Origin: Pyrodictiaceae archaeon
Lineage (GTDB): Archaea > Thermoproteota > Thermoprotei_A > Sulfolobales > Pyrodictiaceae
Direction: 5' to 3'
NCBI GenBank assembly: GCA_027036135.1
Contig: JALVSY010000030.1
Span: 62,001 to 126,000, forward strand
Length of the DNA: 64,000 nucleotides
Shown here: piece by piece, positions 51,898 to 60,138 of the stretch
Position numbering within the stretch: position 1 is the first letter of the stretch
Layout: every line of letters starts with the position of its first letter
The notes under the pieces: generated by a model
Told to the model about the DNA's origin: nothing
Databases searched by the model: none
The model's input: only the letters and a program-made list of their open reading frames with translations
Made by a program: the position numbers and the translations under genes

Positions 51898-52311
51898 ATG
51901 GTCGTCTTGGTTCTACAGCGTGGTCCCTGCGGCGAGAAGGTGGGCTCCATAGAGGATATACCAGCGAAACAAGCTACACTCGCAGATGGTACGCCGGTAA
52001 AGGGTGTCACGATAAGGTGGCTTATATCACGTGACGATGGCGCACTGACGTTTGCTATGAGAGTGTTCCAGGCTGAGCCTAACTCGCATATACCTGCACA
52101 CAAACATCCATGGGAGCACGAGATCTTCGTGCTACGGGGGAGCATGAGGGTCAGAATAGAGGACAAGATATACGAGGTGCGCGAGAGGAACTTCATCTTC
52201 ATACCGCCTAATACGGAGCATGAGTACTTTATAGGCGATGAGGGAGTAGAGTTCCTCTGCCTAATACCGTTAAAACCAAGTGTAAGTGAATACTATAATC
52301 CTTGCAAGTAG
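51898..52311 (+). CDS. Cupin-domain protein
   Basis: This is a small beta-barrel protein. The first cupin motif HIPAHKHPWEHEIFVLRG supplies three His and a Glu, and the second is NFIFIPPNTEHEYF. A metal site is therefore likely. The long frame starts at 51898. A GTG at about 51940 just before GSIEDIPAKQ is where homologues usually begin, giving about 123 residues. The biochemical role cannot be told. Confidence 0.88.
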   Translation: MVVLVLQRGPCGEKVGSIEDIPAKQATLADGTPVKGVTIRWLISRDDGALTFAMRVFQAEPNSHIPAHKHPWEHEIFVLRGSMRVRIEDKIYEVRERNFIFIPPNTEHEYFIGDEGVEFLCLIPLKPSVSEYYNPCK

Positions 52312-52376
52312 GTGTTTTCTTCAGCAAAACTTATGAATCCTTCTTTTTCTCACCCCTCTAGGGTGACTAGCTCCTA

Positions 52377-53069
52377 ATGCAACGCGTCCCTGTTAAGCTT
52401 GTCTCGTGGGACGAGATAGTTGAGTGGAGTAGGGGGCTTGCAAAGAGAATCAAGGAGTCCGGTTATAGACCGAGTGTAATCATAGCTGTGGCGCGTGGCG
52501 GCTATGTACCAGCACGTCTTCTCTGCGACTTCCTCGGCGTAGAGAACCTATTAAGCATACAGAGCCAGCACTGGACAGAGGCGGCAAAAGCAGCTGAAAG
52601 AGCTGTGCTCAAGTTCCCGTACAAGGTTGACCTTAAGGGTCACTGGGCACTGCTCGTCGACGACATAGTTGATACTGGAGAAACCTTGCTGCTTGCCCGA
52701 GACTACATACTCCGGGAGTGGCGGCCGGACGAGCTCAAGATAGCTGCTCTGCAGTGGATCAGTACTGTTGCCAAGTTCAAGCCTGACTACTACTACATAG
52801 AGGTCAAGGAGTGGAAGTGGTTTCAGTACCCTTGGACAAGGCTTGAGGACGTAACACAGTTCATTAAGAGAATGATTGCAGAAACGTTCAAGGAGACTGG
52901 GAAGGAGAAGTGGAGCTACAAGGAGATACTAGAGAGCTTTAGGGAGTGGTATGGTGTAGAGGTTGAGGAGTTCTATTATCGGGACGCGTTAGAGATGCTA
53001 GTGGAGCAGGGCTTCCTCGAGAAATGCGGTGAGGAAGAGTACTGCCTAAAGGAGAAGCCCCAGCAATAA
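52377..53069 (+). CDS. Phosphoribosyltransferase-family protein
   Basis: The PRPP-binding motif LLVDDIVDTGETLLLA is at about residues 95-110. The N-terminal VIIAVARGGYVPARLLCDFLG contains the PPi loop, so a type I phosphoribosyltransferase fold is clear. It resembles COG2236 hypoxanthine/xanthine-type enzymes. A C-terminal extension of ~90 residues (about 140-230) is added, rich in Trp, Glu and Lys. The ATG at 52377 has a TATA-like ACTTATGAAT about 45 bases before it. Confidence 0.86.
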   Translation: MQRVPVKLVSWDEIVEWSRGLAKRIKESGYRPSVIIAVARGGYVPARLLCDFLGVENLLSIQSQHWTEAAKAAERAVLKFPYKVDLKGHWALLVDDIVDTGETLLLARDYILREWRPDELKIAALQWISTVAKFKPDYYYIEVKEWKWFQYPWTRLEDVTQFIKRMIAETFKETGKEKWSYKEILESFREWYGVEVEEFYYRDALEMLVEQGFLEKCGEEEYCLKEKPQQ

Positions 53070-53092
53070 GAGCGGTTCCTCGGCTTCCTCGT

Positions 53093-53154
53093 TGGCTATG
53101 ATGTAACCAGCTATCGCGGATGCTCCTGTGAAGAATTTGGCCTTTGCTGAGCCC
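53093..53154 (+). ncRNA. Candidate C/D box guide sRNA overlapping the Trm10 3' end
   Basis: C-like ATGATGT is at 53098-53104, then a 12-base guide AACCAGCTATCG and D'-like CGGA (53117-53120). C' GTGAAGA is at 53128-53134, then a 12-base guide ATTTGGCCTTTG and a perfect D box CTGA (53147-53150). GGC before C pairs with GCC after D. The two 12-base spacings are the archaeal rule. The C and D' boxes are each one or two bases from consensus. It lies antisense to the last ~13 codons of the Trm10 gene. Confidence 0.55.
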
Positions 53155-54193
53155 CTTCTAATTCCTCTACCTCTAGCTTTGCCATCCTGGCCGCTCTCAC
53201 GAAATCCCTTAGGCTAATCGGGAGCCACTCCCTTAGTTCATAGTACAGCGCTAGCGGGGCCTGTTTTCGACGTCCCCGGCTCCACTTCATTAACTCGATG
53301 AAGGCGCGGAGCCTTGCGTCTCGCGGGCTCATAACCCTTCTCACAGCTTCCTCAACATCACATGTCTCGTACCTAGCTCTTAGCACGATCTCCGTTATCT
53401 GAGGAAGCCTGGAAGGAACTCCATGTATGCTACCTCTAAGTGTTATTTTTCTAGGCTCTCCGAGTCCGCGTAGGTCTAGTCTACGAGTAGCACCGGGCCT
53501 AGGCAGTATATCGATAATTCCACCGATAATAAAGGCATCCGCGTTTAGAGCCTCGTTACTTGTTAAGGGCTTCTCTGCCGAGGGGTCAAGGACTATTATC
53601 TTATTTGCGCCACGGAGATAAGCTGCTTCGTCGCCTGGTAACTCGCTGTAGTCAAAGAGAGCACGCCCCATGAAGGCGCGGAGCCATTCAATGACCCCTG
53701 GTCTGGCGCTGGATAACAATAAGTGTCGATCCCATAGGTATCTGCGGATGACACCGAGAGCTGCACCTACTTGGACTCTTAGGCTCCTAAGCTCTCGACC
53801 AAGATGGCTCGCTACCAGCCCTAGGTCTATGACTATTAGTGGCTTGTACTCCTCGATCATGCCGAATAGTTCCTTGCGTGTATTGCACGGCTTGTTCCGG
53901 TACGAGATAATTGCATCAACCTTTTCGCCCCCCTTACCATGGCCTATGCATAGCCTTCCCCCTTTACAGGAATGACACTCCTCTAACAAGCACATAGAGT
54001 TACGCTTCTCTATGCAAGCACCCCATACCATGACTTGCAGGAACATGTCTTGTAGAAGGGATAGCCGGGGAAACCTTCTATGACGCAAGCATATGGCGCG
54101 AATATTTTCCCTGCATAGGTACTCCAAGAACGCCCTTCGATGAATCGGTGTGTCGCATGTTTTCCTGGGCTCAGTTACCGTGAGGCTCTTCAC
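53111..54193 (-). CDS. trm10: Trm10-type tRNA purine-9 N1-methyltransferase (SPOUT)
   Basis: Crenarchaeal Trm10 makes m1A9 (or m1G9) in tRNA using SAM and the knotted SPOUT fold. The knot region is ANKIIVLDPSAEKPLTSNEA then ADAFIIGGIIDILPRPGATR, and the C-terminal KITLRGSIHGVPSRLPQITE completes the SAM site. The N-terminal ~110 residues form the tRNA-binding extension and include a Cys-rich loop (CLLEECHSCKGGRLC) that could hold zinc. Length is 360. The start at GTG 54193 coincides with a possible sRNA C' box. The 3' end overlaps another predicted sRNA on the opposite strand. Confidence 0.88.
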   Translation of the reverse strand: MKSLTVTEPRKTCDTPIHRRAFLEYLCRENIRAICLRHRRFPRLSLLQDMFLQVMVWGACIEKRNSMCLLEECHSCKGGRLCIGHGKGGEKVDAIISYRNKPCNTRKELFGMIEEYKPLIVIDLGLVASHLGRELRSLRVQVGAALGVIRRYLWDRHLLLSSARPGVIEWLRAFMGRALFDYSELPGDEAAYLRGANKIIVLDPSAEKPLTSNEALNADAFIIGGIIDILPRPGATRRLDLRGLGEPRKITLRGSIHGVPSRLPQITEIVLRARYETCDVEEAVRRVMSPRDARLRAFIELMKWSRGRRKQAPLALYYELREWLPISLRDFVRAARMAKLEVEELEGAQQRPNSSQEHPR

Positions 54194-54240
54194 AGCTCTT
54201 CACAGCTCCGCATGGGGGTGAGAGGAGGCTCATCAACACC
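54169..54240 (-). ncRNA. Weak C/D box sRNA candidate at the Trm10 5' end
   Basis: On the minus strand: C box TTGATGA (54230-54236), a 19-base segment, D'-like CGGA (54207-54210), C' GTGAAGA (present twice as a 10-base tandem repeat, 54187-54206), a 12-base guide GCCTCACGGTAA, and D box CTGA (54171-54174). The C'-12-D part is exact, but the first guide is too long. The region also encodes the start of Trm10, so this may be chance. Confidence 0.3.
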
Positions 54241-54295
54241 CCGGGCGAGAGAGCGTAAACTAATTACGTTCAGTACGCGTAATAGCCCCTGATTA

Positions 54296-54357
54296 TGGGC
54301 CGTGAGGAGGGCTAGATAAACTGAGCGATGTGATGACGGTTTCTGGTGCTGAGCCCC
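54296..54357 (+). ncRNA. C/D box guide sRNA with near-ideal geometry
   Basis: C box GTGAGGA (54302-54308), 12-base guide GGGCTAGATAAA, D' CTGA (54321-54324), a 5-base spacer, C' GTGATGA (54330-54336), 12-base guide CGGTTTCTGGTG, D CTGA (54349-54352). GGGC before C pairs with GCCC after D. This is the textbook archaeal double guide. The predicted methylation sites are opposite the fifth base upstream of each D box. Targets were not identified. It ends just before the stop codon of the convergent gene at 54359. Confidence 0.85.
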
Positions 54358-54358
54358 G

Positions 54359-54733
54359 TTACTCCTCCTCGGCTTCCTCAAGCTCCTCTAGAACATCCAT
54401 CACCGCTGTCCGTGTATCACTACTAACGCTTATCCCTTTACGCCGTAGAGCCTCGGTGATTCGCACCGCGATTGAGCTCACGTCGTCTAGGAGGTCCTCA
54501 ATGTATTCTCGCGGGTTATCCTCTGTATCCAATACCTCTCTTACATAGTCTCGTAGATTCTCATGCCCTATTCTAACAGTAACGCCACTGCTTGACTCAA
54601 ATACCTCTATGTAGAGAGGAGCGCTGGGGTGAAGCACGACTATTTTCTCGCCTCTTTTTTCTACTCGGTACCCGCTCTGCTTAGCTATTCTCTCTATTTC
54701 TTTTACTATATCCTCGTTTATCAAAGCGCACAC
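54359..54733 (-). CDS. Hypothetical acidic protein, 124 residues
   Basis: I do not recognise this family. It has an N-terminal helix, a beta-hairpin core (YRVEKRGEKIVVLHPSAPLY, VTVRIGHENL), then two acidic helices and a poly-Glu tail. It has no Cys, membrane or nucleotide motifs. The start is ATG 54733. It faces the C/D sRNA at 54296. Confidence 0.68.
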   Translation of the reverse strand: MCALINEDIVKEIERIAKQSGYRVEKRGEKIVVLHPSAPLYIEVFESSSGVTVRIGHENLRDYVREVLDTEDNPREYIEDLLDDVSSIAVRITEALRRKGISVSSDTRTAVMDVLEELEEAEEE

Positions 54734-54886
54734 CCCACGCCATAACCCGCGTTATTGCAATAACCGCCCTTATAAGAAGAACTATGCTGCATCACTACAG
54801 CTACCACAGAGCGCGGATTAGCTACGAGCTATAATTATTATCGTAGCCGTGTAAGAGGTGAAGATTAAGAGGGGACACCAATGATG

Positions 54887-54993
54887 TGGAGCCGGGGCCG
54901 GGATTTGAACCCGGGATCAACGGGTCTCTACGCGATGGGCGGATGCATTGAGGCACTGCAGCCCGCCGCCTTCGACCGCTCGGCCACCCCGGC
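54887..54993 (-). tRNA. tRNA-Cys (anticodon GCA) with 30-base intron
   Basis: The acceptor GCCGGGG pairs with CCCCGGC. The anticodon stem is GCGGG/CCCGT, and anticodon GCA follows CT. The intron occupies 54926-54955, after tRNA position 37, the standard archaeal site for splicing endonuclease. The discriminator is T (U73), the Cys identity base, and CCA is encoded at 54887-54889. A simple reading without the intron would misassign it as a class II tRNA. Confidence 0.9.
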
Positions 54994-55102
54994 CTCCATC
55001 CGTGACTACTTGTTTCTCTTACTTGGTAGCTTATTAACGCAACGCCCAGGAAACGTATCCTCCGGGGATGATTGGCTCAGGCGGAGCTGAGATTACTAGA
55101 GG

Positions 55103-56185
55103 ATGAGTTTAGCCTTGGCTGACCCTGTCAGCGACGTTATTGTTGTAGGTGCTGGTCCTGCCGGTTTATCCGTGGCTACGCGTCTCCGAAGAAAGAGCGT
55201 GCTCGTGCTCAATGCCTCCGAGTCCCCTGGGTGGCCTCCTCATTGCACCGGGCTTGTTAGCCCCAAGACCGCGCAGAGGCTCGGCGAAGACGCCGTGACC
55301 GAGTCGTTTACTGAAGCCGTTTTCCTTGATGATTCTTTTAGGGAGATCTGTAGGATTTATGGTAAGCCGCTCGCTGTCCGTGTTTCACGCCCTCTACTTG
55401 AGGAGATCCTTAGTCATAGACTAGAAGAGATGGGGCACTTACTGCACAATAACTCGCTTGCTGACGATATAGGAGAGACCTGTATCCATGTTAGGGGCAA
55501 GGGGTGGTTATGTGCGAGGGAATCGGTGCTTATCGCTACTGGGTATTCTCGGTTCTCCAAGCTATTCGGGGCAAAGCGCTGCGATACGCTAAGCGGGCTT
55601 GAGGTTCGTGTTCGGCTTAGTAAGCGCATAAGGGATGATGAATTCGTAACGCTGCACGGCAATAAGTATGCACCAGAGTTCTTCACCTGGATTGTGCCGC
55701 TGCATGGGGGGCGGGAGGCGCTAGTTGGCCTAGCAGCACGCTCTGATACAGCTAGTAGGCTTGCCGCCTTCTTACACGCTGCGGAGAGAAAGGGTCTACT
55801 CAGTATAGACAAGCTGGTTTCTCATCGGGGAGGCCGTATTCTGCGCGGTCCACCAGCAAGGCATGTGTATCGGGGAGGAGTGTATGGTCTAGGTGATGTT
55901 CTCTGCGCGTCAAAGCCCTTTACGGGTGGAGGATTATACGCTATAGCCGCTATGGCACCACTACTTACGGATGCTATAGAGCGTGGGGACAGAGCTAGGC
56001 TGGAGGATGAGTGGAGTGCCTTAAGGAGCGAGCTTCTCCTCCAGAGGGATCTTACAAGGCTCGCCATTATCTATAGACCTCTCTGGAAAATGGGCCTGGC
56101 AGCAGCGTGTAGTGTCCAGGATAGGTGTTCTATAAGCTATGATAAGCATAGTTCACTGCTTAGGTGCCTAGCTAGGGGGCGCTAG
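55103..56185 (+). CDS. FAD-dependent oxidoreductase, geranylgeranyl-reductase-like
   Basis: The N-terminal Rossmann motif VIVVGAGPAGLSVATRLRRK (about residues 12-31), the conserved PPHCTGLVSPK near 48-58 and the second FAD motif VYGLGDVLCASKPFTGGGLY near 258-277 match the geranylgeranyl reductase family, which saturates archaeal lipid chains or related isoprenoids. Length is 360. Lipid hydrogenation is the family-based guess. The start is ATG 55103. The Trm5-like gene follows four bases after the stop, so they are cotranscribed. Confidence 0.85.
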   Translation: MSLALADPVSDVIVVGAGPAGLSVATRLRRKSVLVLNASESPGWPPHCTGLVSPKTAQRLGEDAVTESFTEAVFLDDSFREICRIYGKPLAVRVSRPLLEEILSHRLEEMGHLLHNNSLADDIGETCIHVRGKGWLCARESVLIATGYSRFSKLFGAKRCDTLSGLEVRVRLSKRIRDDEFVTLHGNKYAPEFFTWIVPLHGGREALVGLAARSDTASRLAAFLHAAERKGLLSIDKLVSHRGGRILRGPPARHVYRGGVYGLGDVLCASKPFTGGGLYAIAAMAPLLTDAIERGDRARLEDEWSALRSELLLQRDLTRLAIIYRPLWKMGLAAACSVQDRCSISYDKHSSLLRCLARGR

Positions 56186-56189
56186 GGAA

Positions 56190-57050
56190 TTGGCGAAGAA
56201 GAGGCTTCTAAGAGAAATAGCTGCTGAGGTTCTTGGGCCGGAGAAGGCGCGTCAGGTATGGTCTAGAATAGACATTATTGGTGATATAGCTGTTATAAAG
56301 AAGCCCTTTGGGCTCGATATCGAGGAGTTGAAGCCGCTAGCTGAGGTACTGCTTAGGAAAATACCTTATATTAAGAGCGTGTGGGCTGCCTCCGGCCCAG
56401 TTGAGGGAGAGTACCGTATCCGAACATATACTCACCTAGCTGGCGAAAAGAGAAGTATAACCCTCTATAAGGAGCATGGCTGCATATTCAAGGTTGACAT
56501 AACCCGTGTATACATCTCGCCAAGACTCTCAACCGAGCATCGTAGAGTAGCTGAACAAGTAAGGCCCGGGGAAATCGTTGTCAACATGTATGCAGGCGTC
56601 GGCTTATTCTCAATAATTATGGCTAAGATCTCGAAGCCTAAACGAGTCTACAGCATAGACATTAACCCTTATGCATATAGACTCATGGTGGAGAATATCA
56701 GGCTTAATAGGGTAGAGAACATAGTTATCCCGATCCTCGGTGACGCCGGAGAAATAGTTGGTACTAGGATCAGGGACGAGGCTGACCGAGTACTAATGCC
56801 TCTACCAGAGCTAGCCCTTGCCCATTTACCTAATGCCGTCAAAGCTCTCCGGGATGAACGAGGCATTATACATGTTTATTTACATGTATTCGCGGAGAAA
56901 GAAGTTGATCCACGTGAGAAAGCGAAGAAGCTTCTAGAGCAACGCTTGCAGGAAATAGGGGTTACCCGATACGAGTTCATGTTGGCAAGGATAGTTAGGA
57001 CTGTGGGGCCTCGTAAGAGCCAAGTAGTTGTGGATGTACGTATAGGCTAG
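56190..57050 (+). CDS. Trm5/Taw-family tRNA methyltransferase
   Basis: This class I SAM methyltransferase has the Trm5/TYW2 layout: an N-terminal part (DIIGDIAVIKKPFGLDIEEL, IRTYTHLAGEKRSITLYKEH with a VDITRVYISPRLSTEHRRVA segment), then motif I VVNMYAGVGLFSI at about 131-143, VYSIDINPYAYRLMVENI, and a C-terminal IVRTVGPRKSQVVVDV. The expected NPPS-like catalytic motif is replaced by LMPLPELALAHL. It could make m1G37 or act in wyosine formation. The start is TTG 56190. Length is 286. Confidence 0.88.
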   Translation: MAKKRLLREIAAEVLGPEKARQVWSRIDIIGDIAVIKKPFGLDIEELKPLAEVLLRKIPYIKSVWAASGPVEGEYRIRTYTHLAGEKRSITLYKEHGCIFKVDITRVYISPRLSTEHRRVAEQVRPGEIVVNMYAGVGLFSIIMAKISKPKRVYSIDINPYAYRLMVENIRLNRVENIVIPILGDAGEIVGTRIRDEADRVLMPLPELALAHLPNAVKALRDERGIIHVYLHVFAEKEVDPREKAKKLLEQRLQEIGVTRYEFMLARIVRTVGPRKSQVVVDVRIG

Positions 57051-57487
57051 TCCATTAACGATGCTATCTTGGTTGCGACGAACTCCAGTATAGCTTTTAC
57101 ATCATCAGCGTTGTCCTTTGTAACCCCTGTAACAAGTATAGCCTGGGTCTTGCCATCGCTCTCCTCAATACTGTACTCTAGCCCCTCGTAGCTATCTGCG
57201 AGGTTCTGGAGACTAGTGCGTACATACTTTATGTAGGGATGAGCACTAGGCACTGGCTTTAGGAACACTAGTCTAAATGTATCCCGGGTCATACTCAGCC
57301 TTGCAACGACCTTGCCGCTTCTCGACCTAAACTCTTTGCCGGAAGCACTGGGGCCTCTCGCTGCTACTCCTCTCCCACACTCCGACACTAGGTCTAGAAG
57401 CTGTTGATATAACTGAAGCTCTTGCTCGAGCTGCTCGATCTTGGCCTCCAAGAACTCTCTAAGCTTCTCACACCTATCCTCCGACAT
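57047..57487 (-). CDS. Coiled-coil hypothetical protein, 146 residues
   Basis: Residues 1-40 are a charged coiled coil (KLREFLEAKIEQLEQELQLY). Residues about 60-146 form an alpha/beta domain with KVVARLSMTRDTFRLVFLKP and the C-terminal helix DDVKAILEFVATKIASL. I do not recognise the family. It looks like a conserved crenarchaeal protein. It overlaps the Trm5-like gene end by four bases (convergent). The start is GTG/ATG 57487. Confidence 0.75.
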   Translation of the reverse strand: MSEDRCEKLREFLEAKIEQLEQELQLYQQLLDLVSECGRGVAARGPSASGKEFRSRSGKVVARLSMTRDTFRLVFLKPVPSAHPYIKYVRTSLQNLADSYEGLEYSIEESDGKTQAILVTGVTKDNADDVKAILEFVATKIASLMD

Positions 57488-57627
57488 CTAATCCTCCCCG
57501 AAGAGGAATAATCGGGACAAAGGATTAAGGGAGGCCTAGCCCTCTACGAGGAGATAGAATCAGAAGGGGTAATTATTTACCGTTCCCTTCACTGCTCCGC
57601 ATAGACTAGGGAAGGGAGGTAGCCTAG

Positions 57628-59397
57628 TTGCCGAGCGGAAAGCTGACAGCATCCATATTTGTGTTAAGTATTGTACTCGTTTCCCTAGCACCTCTACAAG
57701 CAAATGCATATACCTATACTGCTCACATAGGCCTGCTAGCTGTGACTGATCATTCAGGAGAGGTTATTCCAGCGGACGTAACTGTTTCGCGCGGCAGCAG
57801 TGGTGGCCTCGTTCTACAACCAAAGCAATACATTCACCCCAGCGTCCTATACTCTACACGTGTAGGATATGTGTTAGCATCTCTGCTTAATCACTTGTCT
57901 CCAAGCAATGTATACACAAGAGTATTCATACATACAAATACAGAGGTACAGGGGCCAAGTGCAAGTGGGTTCCTGGCATCAACTATCTATCTTGGAATTA
58001 GAGGGATCTATCCCAGAAACGATACTACTATGACTGGGATGATTTCCTTAACGGGGTTAATACTGCCCGTAGCCGGGATAAAATACAAGGTTGAGGCAGC
58101 TGCAAGGGCTGGTTATCACCGTGTAATCCTACCCTATGGCGAGAACGTGTCCAACAAGACAATAGGCGGGGCTCCTATCATAGTGCTACATGCTTGTAGC
58201 GTAGAGCAGGCCATAATGGATCTAGCCTCGGCGCCTCTAAAGATTGCATCATATAACGTTAGCTACGTGAACTCCTCGATAAGGACGATGATTCACGATT
58301 ATATTAATGTCAGTGTTTTCGCTAATTATACAAAAATGTTTCTGAAATCGCTGAGACTCCTTCTAAGAGAATATAATGGAGAGGACAAGAATGTGTACAA
58401 CAAGCTCGCCGAGCTGGCTCAGCGAGCACTTAGTAACGGTGATTCATATAGTGCTGCCAGTATAGCATTTTACTCACTAGTAAACATTGCCGAAAGAGTG
58501 GCTAGCATCAAGGGATTCAGCTACGTAGAGGAAAAAATGGGGATTAGTCTCAATAAGGAGATCGAGCTAGCTACCAAGGAGTTACGAGCTGCCTCAAAGA
58601 CCGTGCTAAATGGCTCTAGGTGCTATGCATGGCGCGTAGAAGCCCTTGCTGCTGCTAGTGCTAGGCTCTATCTAGCTAAGCACGTGGCCAGCAGTACTAA
58701 CGGTGACAAGGTATTAGCACTGCTTAGAGCGATCTCGGCGCGCTCATGGATAGAGCTGGCAAATAATGTTAGGGGGCCGCAAGTGCCTTGCACGCTACTA
58801 AAGGAGACTATCAAGAACTATGTAGATTACGCCTCACTCTCGTATCAATACATTAATAGCGTGCTCCCCTTCCTTGCTAGACAGCTGCTAATGCCCGATA
58901 ACCGAAGCGTTACTGCCTGGCTAAGGGATGCACATAACGCACTAGAGAATAATGACTATTTACTTGCCCTGGGACTTGCTGAGAACACCTTGGCTAGTTT
59001 TGAGGATGTATTAGTGGATTATGCAGGTTTACCTCTCAGTTGCGTAGCTAACCATGTCTACTTCCTCCTAAAAGAGTCTTCGATAGAGTACCCGCTGCCA
59101 ACACTGCTCTACATGGATTATGCACTGACATACGCCATTAAGGTTAGCAAGATTATAAAGAAACAGAACTTTGCCTCAATACTAGGCTCTGATGCCGCTA
59201 CTTGGGCTCTCTTCGGACTCTTTGGCTGGATGACTAATCAGACTCTTACTCCCTTAAACACTGGTGCTGGTAGCTCTGAGCTAACATACGTCAAGCCATC
59301 CTCGATGATGCCTCTCGTGGTTGAGGCACTGGTTCTCGGCGTTATTGTCTATGCTGTAGCCGGGCTAGCTCGTAGAGCTTCTTCCCAAAAACTCTAG
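57628..59397 (+). CDS. Membrane-anchored extracellular Lon-like (S16) protease
   Basis: A signal peptide (residues about 5-28, ending in QANA) is followed by a Lon proteolytic domain. The catalytic Ser is in EVQGPSASGFL (about 111), and the Lys is in PVAGIKYKVEAAARAGY (about 152). No AAA+ ATPase domain exists. Residues about 200-550 are a helical, Asn-glycosite-rich domain of unknown type, and a C-terminal helix (PLVVEALVLGVIVYAVAGLA) anchors the protein. It would therefore act outside the cell without ATP. The TTG start at 57628 has a good site, GGGAGGT, 7 bases upstream. Its end overlaps the UDG gene by 33 bases. Confidence 0.85.
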   Translation: MPSGKLTASIFVLSIVLVSLAPLQANAYTYTAHIGLLAVTDHSGEVIPADVTVSRGSSGGLVLQPKQYIHPSVLYSTRVGYVLASLLNHLSPSNVYTRVFIHTNTEVQGPSASGFLASTIYLGIRGIYPRNDTTMTGMISLTGLILPVAGIKYKVEAAARAGYHRVILPYGENVSNKTIGGAPIIVLHACSVEQAIMDLASAPLKIASYNVSYVNSSIRTMIHDYINVSVFANYTKMFLKSLRLLLREYNGEDKNVYNKLAELAQRALSNGDSYSAASIAFYSLVNIAERVASIKGFSYVEEKMGISLNKEIELATKELRAASKTVLNGSRCYAWRVEALAAASARLYLAKHVASSTNGDKVLALLRAISARSWIELANNVRGPQVPCTLLKETIKNYVDYASLSYQYINSVLPFLARQLLMPDNRSVTAWLRDAHNALENNDYLLALGLAENTLASFEDVLVDYAGLPLSCVANHVYFLLKESSIEYPLPTLLYMDYALTYAIKVSKIIKKQNFASILGSDAATWALFGLFGWMTNQTLTPLNTGAGSSELTYVKPSSMMPLVVEALVLGVIVYAVAGLARRASSQKL

Positions 59398-60048
59398 TAT
59401 ACTGGTTTGCCTAGTCAGCTTAGGCTCTACGTGCTCTTTTTTGGCTTTGAGCTGTTTTATTCTCTCTACTTCTTTGCGTATGGTTTCCCCGAAGTCCTTC
59501 TTCAGTTGCTCGCGGATAGGCGGTTTATAGAGTGCTGCCGCGGGGTGATATGTCACCGCTATGCGTAGCTTTACTCCCTCTATGCTCGCGTCATATACGT
59601 GGCCGTGTTGCTTGCTCATGCTCTGCCACTTGAGCCCTGCAAGCTCTAAGAGAGTTCTTGCAGCGTGCCGGCCCAGCGCTATGATTAGTTTTGGCTTAAT
59701 GAGCTGGGTTTGCCGAATTAGGTAGGGGAGGCAGGCTCTTATCTCCTCGTCGCGTGGATCCCGGTTGCCTGGTGGTCTACACTTAACGACATTAGTTATA
59801 TATACTTGTGCTCTCTCAAGCCCTGCTAAGCCGAGTAACTTGTTGAGTAGCTGTCCAGCAGCACCGACAAAGGGCCTACCTTGTAGATCCTCGTTTCTCC
59901 CCGGTGCCTCCCCTACTACCATTATGTCTGTGTCTAGGGGGCCTTCACCGGGCACTGGGTTCTTGCGAAACTTGTGAAGCGGACATTTCTTACAATTCCT
60001 TATCTCTTCTACTAGCTTCCTATATTCTTCCTCAACATTATTCCTCAA
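59365..60048 (-). CDS. Type-4 uracil-DNA glycosylase (Fe-S)
   Basis: This removes uracil from DNA, which hyperthermophiles need against cytosine deamination. The family-4 motif GEAPGRNEDLQGRPFVG is at about residues 46-62, and the second motif is VTYHPAAAL at about 162-170. The four cluster cysteines are CKKCPLH near the N-terminus and VVKCRPPGNR with a later Cys (RACLPYL). Length is 227. The basic C-terminal tail carries RQTSILEFLG, resembling a PCNA-interacting peptide. The start is near 60048. Confidence 0.94.
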   Translation of the reverse strand: MRNNVEEEYRKLVEEIRNCKKCPLHKFRKNPVPGEGPLDTDIMVVGEAPGRNEDLQGRPFVGAAGQLLNKLLGLAGLERAQVYITNVVKCRPPGNRDPRDEEIRACLPYLIRQTQLIKPKLIIALGRHAARTLLELAGLKWQSMSKQHGHVYDASIEGVKLRIAVTYHPAAALYKPPIREQLKKDFGETIRKEVERIKQLKAKKEHVEPKLTRQTSILEFLGRSSTS

Positions 60049-60138
60049 AGCCGTAGCCCCTTAGCCAGTCTCTGAAAAACACCACCCGGAAGTTATCTCA
60101 TTATTGGCTAGACTTAAGGTATATGCCCGGTACTAGGC

